Assembly: GCF_900129025.1 (NCBI RefSeq)
Contig: NZ_FQUM01000004.1
Location: 124,001 to 188,000, forward strand
Direction: 5' to 3'
Length of the DNA stretch: 64,000 nt
Source of the DNA: Mariniphaga anaerophila
Lineage (GTDB): Bacteria > Bacteroidota > Bacteroidia > Bacteroidales > Prolixibacteraceae
How positions within the stretch are numbered: position 1 is the stretch's first letter; each line of letters opens with the position of its first letter. This document shows, in pieces, positions 18,628 to 27,813 of this stretch. The position numbers were made by a program, and so were the translations under genes. The notes beneath the pieces are model-generated. The model saw nothing but the letters and a program-made list of their open reading frames with translations. It searched no databases and had not been told where the DNA came from.

Positions 18628-18977
18628 TTTTCCTCTTCCGGCCGGGTATAAACAAAGGCATGATTTCCCCTTTGCAGAACGAGGGTATCCTTTTGCATTT
18701 TCGCAATGAAAAGTGTATCCGAAAAAGAAATGGTCTGCCCATTTCCGATGCTCAGCCCGTCCAGAATAATTTTCCCTTCATCCATTTTCCAGCTGTTGTA
18801 TTGCAGCGTCCTCATGTTTATGGAAGATGCTGTTCCGTCGGCTTCGAAATGAATTCCCTGCACATTACCCGGCTGGCCGGGGACTGGTTCCACCCAACTT
18901 CCCAATATATCTTTATCGCTTTTTGCGCAACCTCCCAAAAACAAAAGGAGAATTGCAGTGGTTACAATCCGATTCAT
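18624..18977 (-). CDS. Small lipocalin-like lipoprotein
   Basis: A 117-residue lipoprotein with Cys17 in LFLGGC. The mature part has the lipocalin-like pattern common in Bacteroidota: DILGSWVEP at the start, GIHFEADGTASSIN, YNSWKMDEGKIIL, and alternating strands to the end. Such proteins are thought to bind small ligands at the envelope; a function is not known for this type. It is convergent with and overlaps the ceramidase-like gene by 4 bases. TAATTTTG lies upstream (19000-19007, minus strand) at a suitable distance for a promoter, but a clear -33 element is lacking. Confidence 0.75.
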   Translation of the reverse strand: MNRIVTTAILLLFLGGCAKSDKDILGSWVEPVPGQPGNVQGIHFEADGTASSINMRTLQYNSWKMDEGKIILDGLSIGNGQTISFSDTLFIAKMQKDTLVLQRGNHAFVYTRPEEEN

Positions 18978-19078
18978 AAATTCAATTTTATTTGTCGGTC
19001 AAAATTAGGTAACCGTTGAATATTCCGGCGACAATTTTGTCGCAAACCTTCACAATTCAACCTAAAATAACACTGCTA

Positions 19079-20065
19079 TTACTTCAGGTATTCTTCAAAA
19101 AAAGTTTCCATTTTTTCTTGCGCAAACTCATTTACGCGTTGAGCAATATCCATGGAATGTGGCCACAAAGGCACCCTATAGTATTTGCAGGGGACACCCA
19201 GTTTATCCAAACGATTTTTTAACGAGTCCGACTGGCTAATCGGAACCAACTTATCAGAAGTTCCATGTAAAATCAGGGTTGGAGGGATTGAATTCTTCAG
19301 ATAGACAGCAGGCGAAGCTTCCCGGTACAACTCCGGCTTTTCTTCAAAAGAGTGCCCGATAAATCCGGTAACCAACGACTGATTTCTGCCATACTCTGTG
19401 GTTAAATCAACCGGCCCGTAAATATCAACCACGGCTTTTACCCGATGCCCGGCGCTGTTGGTCGTTTTATAGCCGGTAGCATCTCCCCAGCCGTAACCTG
19501 CCAACATGGCCAAATGTGCTCCGGCCGAACCGCCAATCAACGCAATCCGGTCAGAATCATAACCATATTTTTCACCGTTGCGAAACAGCCAGTCAACAGC
19601 ATCCGTCACATCCTCAACTGCTGCCGGATAAATACTGTCTTTTTTCAACCGATACGAAACAGTTGCCGTTATGTATCCCTTTTGGGCAAAGCTCGCCAAA
19701 TACACAAGATAGTCTGAGCGTTTGCCGCTTTTCCATCCGCCTCCATGAATAAATACCAACAAAGGCAATGGCTCGTGTACATTTTTCGGGCGATAAAAAT
19801 CCATCTGCAACGTTTTCCCGTTTACATTTTTGTATTCAACGTCTTTTATCTCTTCGACGTTTTCCGGAATTTCAGGCTCGAGATCGGCCAGTTTTTCAAG
19901 CCCGACACCAACTGCCATGTAAGATAAAATTTCAGAGTGGTAACCTACCGGAGGTTTTTCCGGGAAAAGAAATCCGATAATACGGGGAGTAATCATCGCC
20001 AAACAAAAAAGCAGAAAAACCAGAAGCAGGCCTTTCAGTATGCGTTTGAAAATTTTAGACCTCAT
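19079..20065 (-). CDS. Alpha/beta hydrolase, esterase/lipase (BD-FAE/HSL type)
   Basis: An esterase of the hormone-sensitive-lipase/BD-FAE type, about 328 residues from the preferred start. An N-terminal hydrophobic segment (LKGLLLVFLLFCLAMI) acts as signal or membrane anchor. The oxyanion-hole motif is HGGGWKSG, the nucleophile elbow is GGSAGAH, the acid is in HGTSDKLVP, and the histidine is in WPHSMD. I use the ATG at 20065, which places a basic MRSKIFKR directly before the hydrophobic segment; an upstream in-frame ATG at 20107 adds 14 residues. It may remove acyl groups from glycans, given its neighbours, but the substrate is not defined by sequence. Confidence 0.9.
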   Translation of the reverse strand: MRSKIFKRILKGLLLVFLLFCLAMITPRIIGFLFPEKPPVGYHSEILSYMAVGVGLEKLADLEPEIPENVEEIKDVEYKNVNGKTLQMDFYRPKNVHEPLPLLVFIHGGGWKSGKRSDYLVYLASFAQKGYITATVSYRLKKDSIYPAAVEDVTDAVDWLFRNGEKYGYDSDRIALIGGSAGAHLAMLAGYGWGDATGYKTTNSAGHRVKAVVDIYGPVDLTTEYGRNQSLVTGFIGHSFEEKPELYREASPAVYLKNSIPPTLILHGTSDKLVPISQSDSLKNRLDKLGVPCKYYRVPLWPHSMDIAQRVNEFAQEKMETFFEEYLK

Positions 20066-20206
20066 TTGTAAGTATTTATTGTTGTACAAATTCGCCTTTT
20101 TCGTCAACTCATTTTATTGCTGCAACAAACTGGCTCCCTGACACGAAATTCACAATTATCAAGACGAAGGAGCCTGGGACACGCTCTTTCCAAAAGCACC
20201 CCTGAA

Positions 20207-21763
20207 TTATTCGCCCAATTCTTTCAGCATCTCCATCAGATTCGAATGTAAAACCGGTGCGGTTTCCGGCCCCGGAGAATTTTCTTCGCCATACGGAGAG
20301 CTGTCTCTGCCGTATGTAAATGGCGCTTTTACATCCCACTGGCTTTTGGGAACGATGTAGCCAATTTCGTCGTTGGCCAAACCAATTACAAATTTGTATT
20401 TACCGGGCATCATTTCTCTTACCGGAGGAACTTCAACCGGTTCAATGCCGAAATCATTTCCCTCGGGCGCTTCTACTCCTCCATTTACAATTTCAGGATA
20501 AATTTCACCGGGAATAGTCACCAGGGAGATCGGCCCAATTTTCAAAACAGCCAGTTCTGTCCTCATTTTCATCCATCCCCACGTGCCACGGTTTAAAATT
20601 CCAATAGCAGTGGCCAATTTAAAAAGCTTATTTTTTATGGGAAGTTGCAGGGTACGCACAACCAGCGATATTCCCGCAGTTTCGATAACCTCAGCCGGTT
20701 TTTCCATGGCATCCAGCGCCAGCAGCGAAAGCTGATTTCCCTGTGCCGCAGCTTTTTCAAAAGAAGGTTCCAACAACTCCTCTCCGGTAAACGGATCGGT
20801 TATCGGGTGGCTTCGGTGCGTACACATCAAACCGCCCACGGCACCGTTGGCAAAAACAGCCACTCCGCCAATACCCTGTTTAACCAGGCTGTCTCCGTTA
20901 GACACTCCCTTCTCCACACCTTCCCTAAAAAAATGGGGGAAATCGGAAGAAACCAACAGGTTCCCGCTCCACAGCGTTTCAGGATGGTTTCCCCACGACA
21001 ATAAACTGCCAAGTGTTGCACCGCTCTCTTTATCCACTGCTTTGATAAACCGCAGCCCGGAATCAAACACTTCCGGTTTACGGGTATCTTTTACCTGTGA
21101 AGCAGCGCCGGTTAAATCCTGCGAAATTTCCAGTTGCGCGGGCCGAAGATTTTCAACGGCCGTTACAACAGATTTCACGGTCTGCTCTTTTACAAACTGC
21201 ATGTATTCGGGAGCAACACCGCTCCGAAGCGGGCTTTTCCCCCACATTCCCATCAAATCTGGGCCTTCGTGAGTATGGGTTGAGGCAACAATAGTATAGG
21301 TCAGGCCCAAATCAGCGGGCAGCATTTTTCTTACATCTACCACATCATCGTGCATAAAACCAATCACATCGAGAACAACAATGGCAACACGTGTTTTTCC
21401 ATCATCCATAACCATTGTCCGTGCCCAGGTATCGTCGTGTACACCGTTTGCAGGTTTGTTATTGCTAAACCCGGCAATCCATACCGGGTCAAACTTTCCG
21501 TTGTTGTTGCCATCGGTAAACGAATCGCCATCTTTCGGTTTGTATTTGCCATCGTTATTTTTGTCCTCCCAGCGGTCGGGTACTTCCGGAGTTATTGCAA
21601 CCGCCGCAAAACCCGCGTTCAATTCCGAAGAAGAATTATTGAGGATTTTCAGGTCGGCATTATATCCCGGATGCCTGTCTTTCATATTTGAAGAACACCA
21701 GAACGAAATGCCCACAAGTGCTAAAATCAAAATTCCGCCAAATATTTTCAGACCCTTTTTCAT
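20207..21763 (-). CDS. Ceramidase-like hydrolase with two EF-hand-like calcium loops
   Basis: A 518-residue protein anchored or exported by an N-terminal hydrophobic segment (residues 8-22). It shares the ceramidase-like metal motifs with the gene at 17359: STHTHEGPD (163-169) and WGNHPETL (257-264). Two dockerin/EF-hand-like loops, DKNNDGKYKPKD (67-78) and DGNNNGKFDPVW (84-95), are inserted near the N-terminus and probably bind calcium. At the usual serine site it has NGAVGGLM (306-313), again with no serine, parallel to NSAQGGMV in the other copy. The two are paralogs with a shared altered active site. It lies just downstream of the sialidase-like/ChbG fusion gene. Candidate -7 element TAAGTTTG on the minus strand at 21833-21840. 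Confidence 0.82.
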   Translation of the reverse strand: MKKGLKIFGGILILALVGISFWCSSNMKDRHPGYNADLKILNNSSSELNAGFAAVAITPEVPDRWEDKNNDGKYKPKDGDSFTDGNNNGKFDPVWIAGFSNNKPANGVHDDTWARTMVMDDGKTRVAIVVLDVIGFMHDDVVDVRKMLPADLGLTYTIVASTHTHEGPDLMGMWGKSPLRSGVAPEYMQFVKEQTVKSVVTAVENLRPAQLEISQDLTGAASQVKDTRKPEVFDSGLRFIKAVDKESGATLGSLLSWGNHPETLWSGNLLVSSDFPHFFREGVEKGVSNGDSLVKQGIGGVAVFANGAVGGLMCTHRSHPITDPFTGEELLEPSFEKAAAQGNQLSLLALDAMEKPAEVIETAGISLVVRTLQLPIKNKLFKLATAIGILNRGTWGWMKMRTELAVLKIGPISLVTIPGEIYPEIVNGGVEAPEGNDFGIEPVEVPPVREMMPGKYKFVIGLANDEIGYIVPKSQWDVKAPFTYGRDSSPYGEENSPGPETAPVLHSNLMEMLKELGE

Positions 21764-21851
21764 GAAATATTCGTTTTTGGTTACAATTCGGGAGAACTAA
21801 AAAAATCCTTAAGAACATGCAACTTTGCATTTCAAACTTACAAAAGCCTTT

Positions 21852-23966
21852 TTACTTTTTATTGAAACGCTCCATTATTTCGCGCCAGGTTGTAATAATT
21901 ATGCCATTGTCTTTAAAAAACCGAATAACCTCTTCATCGGCAAACATTTGTGCTTCCCAAGCCCGTTGTTGCCACGAACCTGTAATGGTTTTCATATTTT
22001 CGGTTTCTACCGACGGGTGAAAAATAATTTCGGTAAGCCCGTTGTCCAGGCTATTTACCAATTGGAAAAAATTCGCTTTCACCTCGTCGTAGGTTTTTCC
22101 TTTTGGTACGCTTCCAAAATTATCGAGCCGGGGAAGAGTATAATTCCCCAAAATACTGATAACCTCCTCGTTTACAGGATAACCTGCCGCGCTATAAAAA
22201 GCAGCAACTTTGGGATTGGACAAATCAATGGCGTTGGCCGGAATTTTATATTCTTCAGCAACTTTTAAAAACGCTTTCAGAAATTGTGGCGACCCGTAAA
22301 GCGTCCCCATGTGCGTGTCGATGTGAGTAGGATTATACCCAAGCGAAAGCATTTTTTCAATCTGCGCCCTCACCTCAAGTTCCACCTCTTCCGGCGAAGC
22401 ATTCAAAACAACTTCCTGAACACTGCGCCACATTTTCCCTTCCGAATCCATCAACCCCGGAACTTTTTCGGCATCGGCAAGTGGCGCCCAACGCCAGTTT
22501 TTCCATTCGCTGGTAAGCGTAAGGTGAACCCCGATATCTCCTTTGGGCGTTTTTTTAGCCCACTCCACAAACTCATTGGCATTTGCGCACGGCATCATTA
22601 CGGCCCCGGACAAAATATAATCGTTTTCGATGTAATACTTGCCAGCCTCGTTGGCTTCCCGGCACATTCCCAGGTCATCCATATGGAGCAGCAAAACCTT
22701 TTTCCCCTTTGGAAAGCCCAGCTTTTCAGCATTGTTTGCGGCAGTGTTGCCTCTCTTTACCCACTCTGGAGCAAAAGACACATGTTTTATAGAATTTCCT
22801 TCGGGCGTGTGCCAGGAGTATGTTACATGCACCTGCCCGTTTTCAGGCTGAATGGCAGTAGGATATGAAAAACCGCCTTTCCCTTTCGGAATATATTCCA
22901 GGTAACGGCTCCACTTCCAGGTAGCGCCTTCGTCATCCGACAGCGAAACTGCTAACCGGTGCCTTCCGTTATGCAAATCGTTGTTAACCATCAGCCACTC
23001 GCCACTTTCCAGCGCAATTGCTTCCACGCTGGCTCCGGGGTTGGGAATGTCTGTTTTTACTGAAGCAGTCCACGTATAACCATTGTCGGCCGAGCTGCTG
23101 AAAACAACACGCTGCGGAGCATCTCCGTTATCGCGCATATAAGCGACAACTGTACCGTCTTTTTTCTGAATAAGCGCAGGCTGAATATTTCCACGGCCTA
23201 CAATTGGCAGGCTGGGTTTCCATGTGTTCCCGTCGTCGTCTGAAATGGCAACCAGCGAAACGTTATATCCGTCGGAATAAAGTGGCATCAGTATGCGTCC
23301 ATTTTGCAAAATAATGGGCTGAATGCGGCCCATCCAACCAACTTCCCTTTTTACAGGATCCTTCCCTGCCTCCACAATCATTCGTTCGTACTGAGGTGCA
23401 TACTCTGCCCAGGTCAGGCCGCGGGAGCCCATTTCACGAAACCCTTTTTCCAAAGCTTCCGGAAATTCGTTCCCCGGTTTTAACAGGATGATATCCTGCA
23501 AATCCCATTTAGGAGCCCCGTCGTTCAGATAATCTGTTGAAATTCGTGTTTTCAAAAGCGAAGTTTCCCAACGGTTTGCCACTACTACAATCCACGTAAG
23601 ATGCAACCGGTTTTGGGCATCTAAAAAAAGAACCGGATTGCAATCAGGATTGTCGGGAGTATCGGCCATTACAAAAGGGTTGCTCCAGTCAGCAGTTCCT
23701 TTTTTTAACCGGGCGCCTTTAATCAATACATCGTTGGCAGTGCGCTCTCCCGAGCCTTCGAACCAGCATGCAAGCAAATCGCCGTTAGGCAATTCCACAA
23801 CTGAACTGCTGTGTACATGTTTCTCCTGCAACGGAAAAATGTATTCCGCTTCAAAGTCAGTGCTCTTCTGTGCTTTGGATAAAAAGGGCGCTACAAAAAA
23901 CACAAGTAAAAGCCCTATTACCAATCGATATTCCACAACTCTGTTTCCTCCAGCTCTATCAATCAT
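21852..23966 (-). CDS. Fusion protein: sialidase-like BNR propeller plus ChbG/HpnK carbohydrate deacetylase
   Basis: A 704-residue exported two-domain protein. After a signal peptide (about residues 12-33), residues 40-400 form a sialidase-like propeller with three clear Asp-boxes: SDDDGNTW (242-249), SADNGYTW (292-299) and SDDEGATW (343-350). From about residue 420 it is a ChbG/HpnK-type deacetylase with LHMDDLG (Asp430, Asp431), GVHLTLTSEW (His481), HIDTHMG (His548, His552) and IIFHPS near the end. Both halves appear complete. ChbG removes an N-acetyl group from chito-oligosaccharides, and relatives act on other N-acetylated sugars. The fusion suggests one enzyme that releases a terminal sugar and deacetylates a product or neighbour. 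It is 25 bases downstream of a separate sialidase-like gene. The classical Tyr/Phe-Arg-Ile-Pro motif of GH33 is not visible, so sialic acid is not proven. Confidence 0.88.
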   Translation of the reverse strand: MIDRAGGNRVVEYRLVIGLLLVFFVAPFLSKAQKSTDFEAEYIFPLQEKHVHSSSVVELPNGDLLACWFEGSGERTANDVLIKGARLKKGTADWSNPFVMADTPDNPDCNPVLFLDAQNRLHLTWIVVVANRWETSLLKTRISTDYLNDGAPKWDLQDIILLKPGNEFPEALEKGFREMGSRGLTWAEYAPQYERMIVEAGKDPVKREVGWMGRIQPIILQNGRILMPLYSDGYNVSLVAISDDDGNTWKPSLPIVGRGNIQPALIQKKDGTVVAYMRDNGDAPQRVVFSSSADNGYTWTASVKTDIPNPGASVEAIALESGEWLMVNNDLHNGRHRLAVSLSDDEGATWKWSRYLEYIPKGKGGFSYPTAIQPENGQVHVTYSWHTPEGNSIKHVSFAPEWVKRGNTAANNAEKLGFPKGKKVLLLHMDDLGMCREANEAGKYYIENDYILSGAVMMPCANANEFVEWAKKTPKGDIGVHLTLTSEWKNWRWAPLADAEKVPGLMDSEGKMWRSVQEVVLNASPEEVELEVRAQIEKMLSLGYNPTHIDTHMGTLYGSPQFLKAFLKVAEEYKIPANAIDLSNPKVAAFYSAAGYPVNEEVISILGNYTLPRLDNFGSVPKGKTYDEVKANFFQLVNSLDNGLTEIIFHPSVETENMKTITGSWQQRAWEAQMFADEEVIRFFKDNGIIITTWREIMERFNKK

Positions 23967-23991
23967 AACAAAACTATTTTAATGAAACATT

Positions 23992-25077
23992 TTAAGCTCC
24001 CGGCCATTTTTCATCCTTTATGGGTCTCAATTCAAATTTTGAAGGATCAAGCACCACATGCTTAATTGTTTTTCTGTTCCAGGTGTACGTAATATGAATT
24101 TTTCCGTCTTTGGCCTGCATTACTGCCGGATAAGAATACTCACCGTCCGGGTCTGGATCATTTTCCAACAGCACAGCAGCCTCCCAGTTTATTCCGTCGT
24201 TTGAAACAGCCACGTTCAAAATATTGCGATCGCCCCAGTCGCTCGACGGGTCAATATGATTATAAACCAGAACATGACGTCCGTCTTTTAAGGTAACGGC
24301 ATCCGTTCCGGAGTTGGGATTCGGCAAATCAATGGGCTCCAGCTTGCTCCACGTACGTCCGTTATCGTCTGACCAGGCAGACAATATTTTCTTATTGCGG
24401 CTGCGACAAAGTATCTGCAATTTTCCACCCGGATGTTTCAGAATACTGGGCTGAATGGCAGATAATTCTTTCCCATCGTTTATTGGTTCGGTACGTTCCC
24501 ATGTTTTCCCGCGGTCTGACGTAAACTCCATATGCACCTGCCAGCCGTTGTGTTCGGTACTGGTTGGGCAAATCAACTCGCCGTTGGATAATAATTCCGG
24601 CTTATTTTTTATGGGGCCGTAAATTTCTTCGGGCAACCTCATCCTCCGCGACCATGTTTTTCCATTGTCAGGAGAAATAAGCAGCTGGCCCCACCAGTCC
24701 CTGGGATTCGGGCCATCTTTATAAAAAAGGAACAATTCATCTCCGTAATCAAACAACACGGGATTCCAGGTCGGATACCGCAATTTTGAATGCTGCACGC
24801 CGTCGGCCACTTCAACCGGTGCTGTCCAGTTTCCATTCACAAAACGGCTAACCCAAATTCCTACGTCAGGGTTCTTTTCATGTGTCCCGCCAAACCAGGC
24901 AGCAACCAACCCGTCTTTGGTTTCAGCAATAGTAGATGCATGACAACTCGGGAACGAAACATTCTCCGGTTTGTAAATCAATTCTTCTTTAACCACAGCC
25001 TTCTGCCCTTTAAAAGGGGTGTCGGCAAACAAATAAACAGAAGAGATAAAAAATAGTACAGTCAGTATAGTTTTCAT
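23992..25077 (-). CDS. Sialidase-like exo-glycosidase (BNR repeat)
   Basis: A 361-residue exported protein, signal peptide ending YLFAD. It is a single sialidase-type propeller with Asp-boxes SPDNGKTW, TSDRGKTW and SDDNGRTW, plus a degenerate SNDGINW. It aligns with the N-terminal half of the neighbouring fusion protein (compare CHASTIAETKDGLVAAWFGG here with VHSSSVVELPNGDLLACWFEG there), so they are paralogs. As in the fusion, the N-terminal arginine motif typical of GH33 is not obvious. The presence of a symporter and a NanA/DapA-type aldolase upstream supports a sialic-acid-like substrate. A good promoter candidate lies 27-58 bases upstream. Confidence 0.85.
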   Translation of the reverse strand: MKTILTVLFFISSVYLFADTPFKGQKAVVKEELIYKPENVSFPSCHASTIAETKDGLVAAWFGGTHEKNPDVGIWVSRFVNGNWTAPVEVADGVQHSKLRYPTWNPVLFDYGDELFLFYKDGPNPRDWWGQLLISPDNGKTWSRRMRLPEEIYGPIKNKPELLSNGELICPTSTEHNGWQVHMEFTSDRGKTWERTEPINDGKELSAIQPSILKHPGGKLQILCRSRNKKILSAWSDDNGRTWSKLEPIDLPNPNSGTDAVTLKDGRHVLVYNHIDPSSDWGDRNILNVAVSNDGINWEAAVLLENDPDPDGEYSYPAVMQAKDGKIHITYTWNRKTIKHVVLDPSKFELRPIKDEKWPGA

Positions 25078-25103
25078 AGCATTCTTTTTATTGGTGAATA
25101 TTT

Positions 25104-25135
25104 CAAAATTAAGATTTTTATGTTTTTACAGCAAT
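25104..25135 (-). promoter_or_regulatory. Candidate promoter for the sialidase-like operon
   Basis: On the minus strand, TAATTTTG (25104-25111 in plus coordinates) matches the Bacteroidota -7 consensus fully. ATTG (25132-25135) is a 3-of-4 match to the -33 TTTG with a 20-nt spacer. The leader before the ATG at 25077 would be about 20 nt. Confidence 0.45.
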
Positions 25136-25204
25136 TGTCATCTTCTATGTGAACAAATAGATTTTAAGCAAATTACAAGCACAAGGCAAACGCCTTAATG
25201 AAAA

Positions 25205-26692
25205 TTATTTTTTCCTGAAAAAGAATTTCATACTTACAAATCCCAAAAGGAAAATAACCAAGGTACCTATTACAATAGTAAGGTTACTGTGGAAAGGGCT
25301 ACGGAAAGCCAGCAGGTTTTCGCTGTTAAAATAAAGCGGGCTGAGGCTCATCCAAATAATTACCAGTGCACCGACAATAACCCCAACAATGGCGTCGATG
25401 CGACGAACTTTTCGCGAAAGGAAAGCCAGCAAAAACAGCCCCAGCATTCCTCCGCTAAATATGGAAGCCAGCGACCACCAGGCATCCAGAACGCTTTCTA
25501 CTCCAACAAGCGAAAGTGCAATCAGTACTCCCAGAAAACCAATAACCATCGACGAAATGTACAATACAGACATTGACGATTTTTCGCTGGCATTTTTGTT
25601 TATGTAACGCTGGTAATAATCGGTTAAAATGATGGTTGCCGTACTATTCAGGCTGGTAGAAACAGTACTCATGCCCGCTGCAAAAATAGCGGCAATCAGC
25701 AAACCGGTAATTCCGGTGGGCAGTCCATTTACAATGAAATACGGAAAAACTTTATCACCCATTCCGGGCTGTGTCAGCTCAGCAGGCAACAACTCGGGCC
25801 GGGCTGTGTAATACGAATAAAGCGCGGTGCCGATGTAGAAAAAGATTACTGAAACCGGGACATACAGCAGTGAGCCAAATAACGCCGACGATTTTGCCTG
25901 TTTGTCGGAACTGGTGGCCATGTACCTCTGCACAAAGTTCTGGTCGATGCCGTAATTTTGCAGATTGATAAACAGCCCGTAAATAAGAATTACCCAGAAT
26001 GTAGATTCGGAAAGGCTGGAGCCGAAACTCCCCAGACTGAATTTATTATTGGCAGCTGCAATCTCAAAAACCTGCGAAGGCCCTTCTGGCATCGAAAAAG
26101 TGATAACAAGTGCCGAAACAATGGCACCCGCAATAAGCACAATTCCCTGAATGGCATCGGTCCAAACCACGGCCTGAATGCCGCCCAGCATCGAATATAG
26201 AGTAACCGCAATTCCGGTAACAATAATAATGGTTTTGATATTAAAACCGAACAGCGCATTTATGGGCAGAGCCAGTAAAAGCAAAATGGCTCCTGTGCGC
26301 ATAAGCTGGGTTAAAAGGTAACAGGCAGAGGCGTACACCCGGGCCCAGGTACCAAAACGCATTTCCAGATAATTATAGGCCGAAATACTTCCTATCCCGC
26401 GGTACAGCGGCACGAAAAACTTCACAGCCAGTATGGCAGCAACAGGAATGGAAAAACTGAAAACCAGCGCATTCCAGTTGGTGGAGTACGCATTTCCGGG
26501 AAGTGCCAAAAAGCTGATACTGCTGACAAAAGTGGCGAAAATAGACATCCCCACTACCCAGGCAGGCAGGTTTCCGCCGCCTGAAGTAAACTGTCCGGCA
26601 GTTTTATTTTTAAAAAAGAAACTGGCACCAAAAAGAACATTCCCGAAAGTAATCAGGATAAAAACAATAAGGTCTAAAGTAGGTAGCTGCAT
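25205..26692 (-). CDS. Sodium:solute symporter (SSS family), probable sugar-acid/sialic acid transporter
   Basis: A 495-residue integral inner-membrane transporter of the SSS family with about 13-14 hydrophobic segments. Family stretches seen are NLPAWVVGMSIFATFVSSISFLA near residue 40, GGIQAVVWTDAIQG near residue 170, and GIDQNFVQRYMA near residue 240. It is 18 bases downstream of the DapA/NanA-family aldolase gene and on the same strand as the sialidase-like genes. Bacteria often pair SSS transporters (SiaT/NanT type) with sialic acid lyase, so sialic acid or a related sugar acid is the likely substrate, driven by sodium. A second SSS protein is encoded at 42081-43694 and is not close in sequence. 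Confidence 0.9.
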   Translation of the reverse strand: MQLPTLDLIVFILITFGNVLFGASFFFKNKTAGQFTSGGGNLPAWVVGMSIFATFVSSISFLALPGNAYSTNWNALVFSFSIPVAAILAVKFFVPLYRGIGSISAYNYLEMRFGTWARVYASACYLLTQLMRTGAILLLLALPINALFGFNIKTIIIVTGIAVTLYSMLGGIQAVVWTDAIQGIVLIAGAIVSALVITFSMPEGPSQVFEIAAANNKFSLGSFGSSLSESTFWVILIYGLFINLQNYGIDQNFVQRYMATSSDKQAKSSALFGSLLYVPVSVIFFYIGTALYSYYTARPELLPAELTQPGMGDKVFPYFIVNGLPTGITGLLIAAIFAAGMSTVSTSLNSTATIILTDYYQRYINKNASEKSSMSVLYISSMVIGFLGVLIALSLVGVESVLDAWWSLASIFSGGMLGLFLLAFLSRKVRRIDAIVGVIVGALVIIWMSLSPLYFNSENLLAFRSPFHSNLTIVIGTLVIFLLGFVSMKFFFRKK

Positions 26693-26710
26693 ATTAATAG
26701 ATTATTTGAT

Positions 26711-27634
26711 TCAGAAAAAAGCGGCTTTCCCCATCATCTCTTTTATCTCCTCCACATAATTTGCCATGGCTTGGTGGTCGGCACCTTCAAACTGCCTCAA
26801 CGGATGTGCTACGTAATCGTTGCATATTCCGAGGGCGCCCAACGCGCATTTGGTGCCAACAGTATACCGGGAGGTAAATGTACCAACATTATAAATGGTA
26901 TTGTATATTTTCATTACAATCCGGCGCAGAAATTCAATTTTTGCGTAGTCTTTATCCAATGACGCCTGGTAAAAATCCACAAAAAGACGCGGAAAAATAT
27001 TAGCGCCCCCTGCCACAGCACCGTGTCCTCCCTGCAAAATTGTTTCGGGCAGAAAAATTTCAGTACCGGTAAGTACCGAAAATTCAGGCGAATCTTTGTA
27101 CGCATCAATTAACGACAACAGGTATAACATATCGCCCGAGCTGTCTTTTATTCCCAGCGCACCCAGTTCTTTTGCACAATCCACGGTTTCTTTTGTAAAA
27201 TGAATTTTGGTGTGCGAAGGCATATTGTAAAGCATAAACGGCAAAGGCAGCCTTGGAACAAGGTCCTCCAGATAGCGCTGCATTTCAACTTGCGCAATTG
27301 GAAAATAATAAGGAGCAGCAATAACAACCATGTCAGCGCCAACCTCTTTACAAAACTCCGCCATCTCCACTGATCGCTCAAAAGAAGTATCGGTAATTCC
27401 TACCATAACCGGCACCCTTTTATTCACTATCAAACACGCTTTCTCTACCAATTGGCGGCGTACTCTATAACGCAAACTGGTTGCTTCTCCGGTTGTGCCC
27501 AGTAAAAAAATCCCGTGCACACCTCCGTCTACTATATGGTTGAGCAGGTTATTTAAGCCCTGTTCATCCAACTCATCGTCGTTTACCAGCGGGGTTACTA
27601 CTGGTGGTATTATCCCCCTAATAGGAAGTTCCAT
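26711..27634 (-). CDS. DapA/NanA-family class I aldolase, probable N-acetylneuraminate lyase-like
   Basis: A 307-residue Schiff-base aldolase. Motifs: GTTGE (46-50), Tyr136 in LYNMPS, and the lysine Lys163 in GIKDSSGD. These place it in the dihydrodipicolinate synthase/N-acetylneuraminate lyase superfamily. The GTTGE loop alone is more DHDPS-like, so sequence does not settle the substrate. Position does more: it is co-directional with and 18 bases from the symporter and upstream of the sialidase-like genes, which is a nan-type arrangement. Alternatives are a 2-keto-3-deoxy-sugar acid aldolase. It is divergent from the AraC-type regulator at 27814. Confidence 0.87.
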   Translation of the reverse strand: MELPIRGIIPPVVTPLVNDDELDEQGLNNLLNHIVDGGVHGIFLLGTTGEATSLRYRVRRQLVEKACLIVNKRVPVMVGITDTSFERSVEMAEFCKEVGADMVVIAAPYYFPIAQVEMQRYLEDLVPRLPLPFMLYNMPSHTKIHFTKETVDCAKELGALGIKDSSGDMLYLLSLIDAYKDSPEFSVLTGTEIFLPETILQGGHGAVAGGANIFPRLFVDFYQASLDKDYAKIEFLRRIVMKIYNTIYNVGTFTSRYTVGTKCALGALGICNDYVAHPLRQFEGADHQAMANYVEEIKEMMGKAAFF

Positions 27635-27813
27635 ATTACTTAAATATTGAAGTTTTTTAATTACTACACAGTTTTACATTGAATTTACTACATACAAAAA
27701 AACAGCAATAAGGGATAAAATGCTTGTTGAAAATTGTGTTTTTCACATTAAATTTTGACCAGTTTTTAAGCAAAATCAATTATATTTACACTTTAAGGTT
27801 AAAATAAAACAAC

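Noticed and set aside
19028-19043. GCGACAA/TTGTCGC hairpin between esterase and lipocalin-like genes
   Set aside because: Seven-bp stem with a 2-nt loop and no T-run in either direction, so not a convincing terminator; an operator is possible but unsupported.
25183-25196. AAGGC/GCCTT small hairpin just after the symporter gene
   Set aside because: Only five base pairs and no T-run on the minus strand; too weak to call a terminator.
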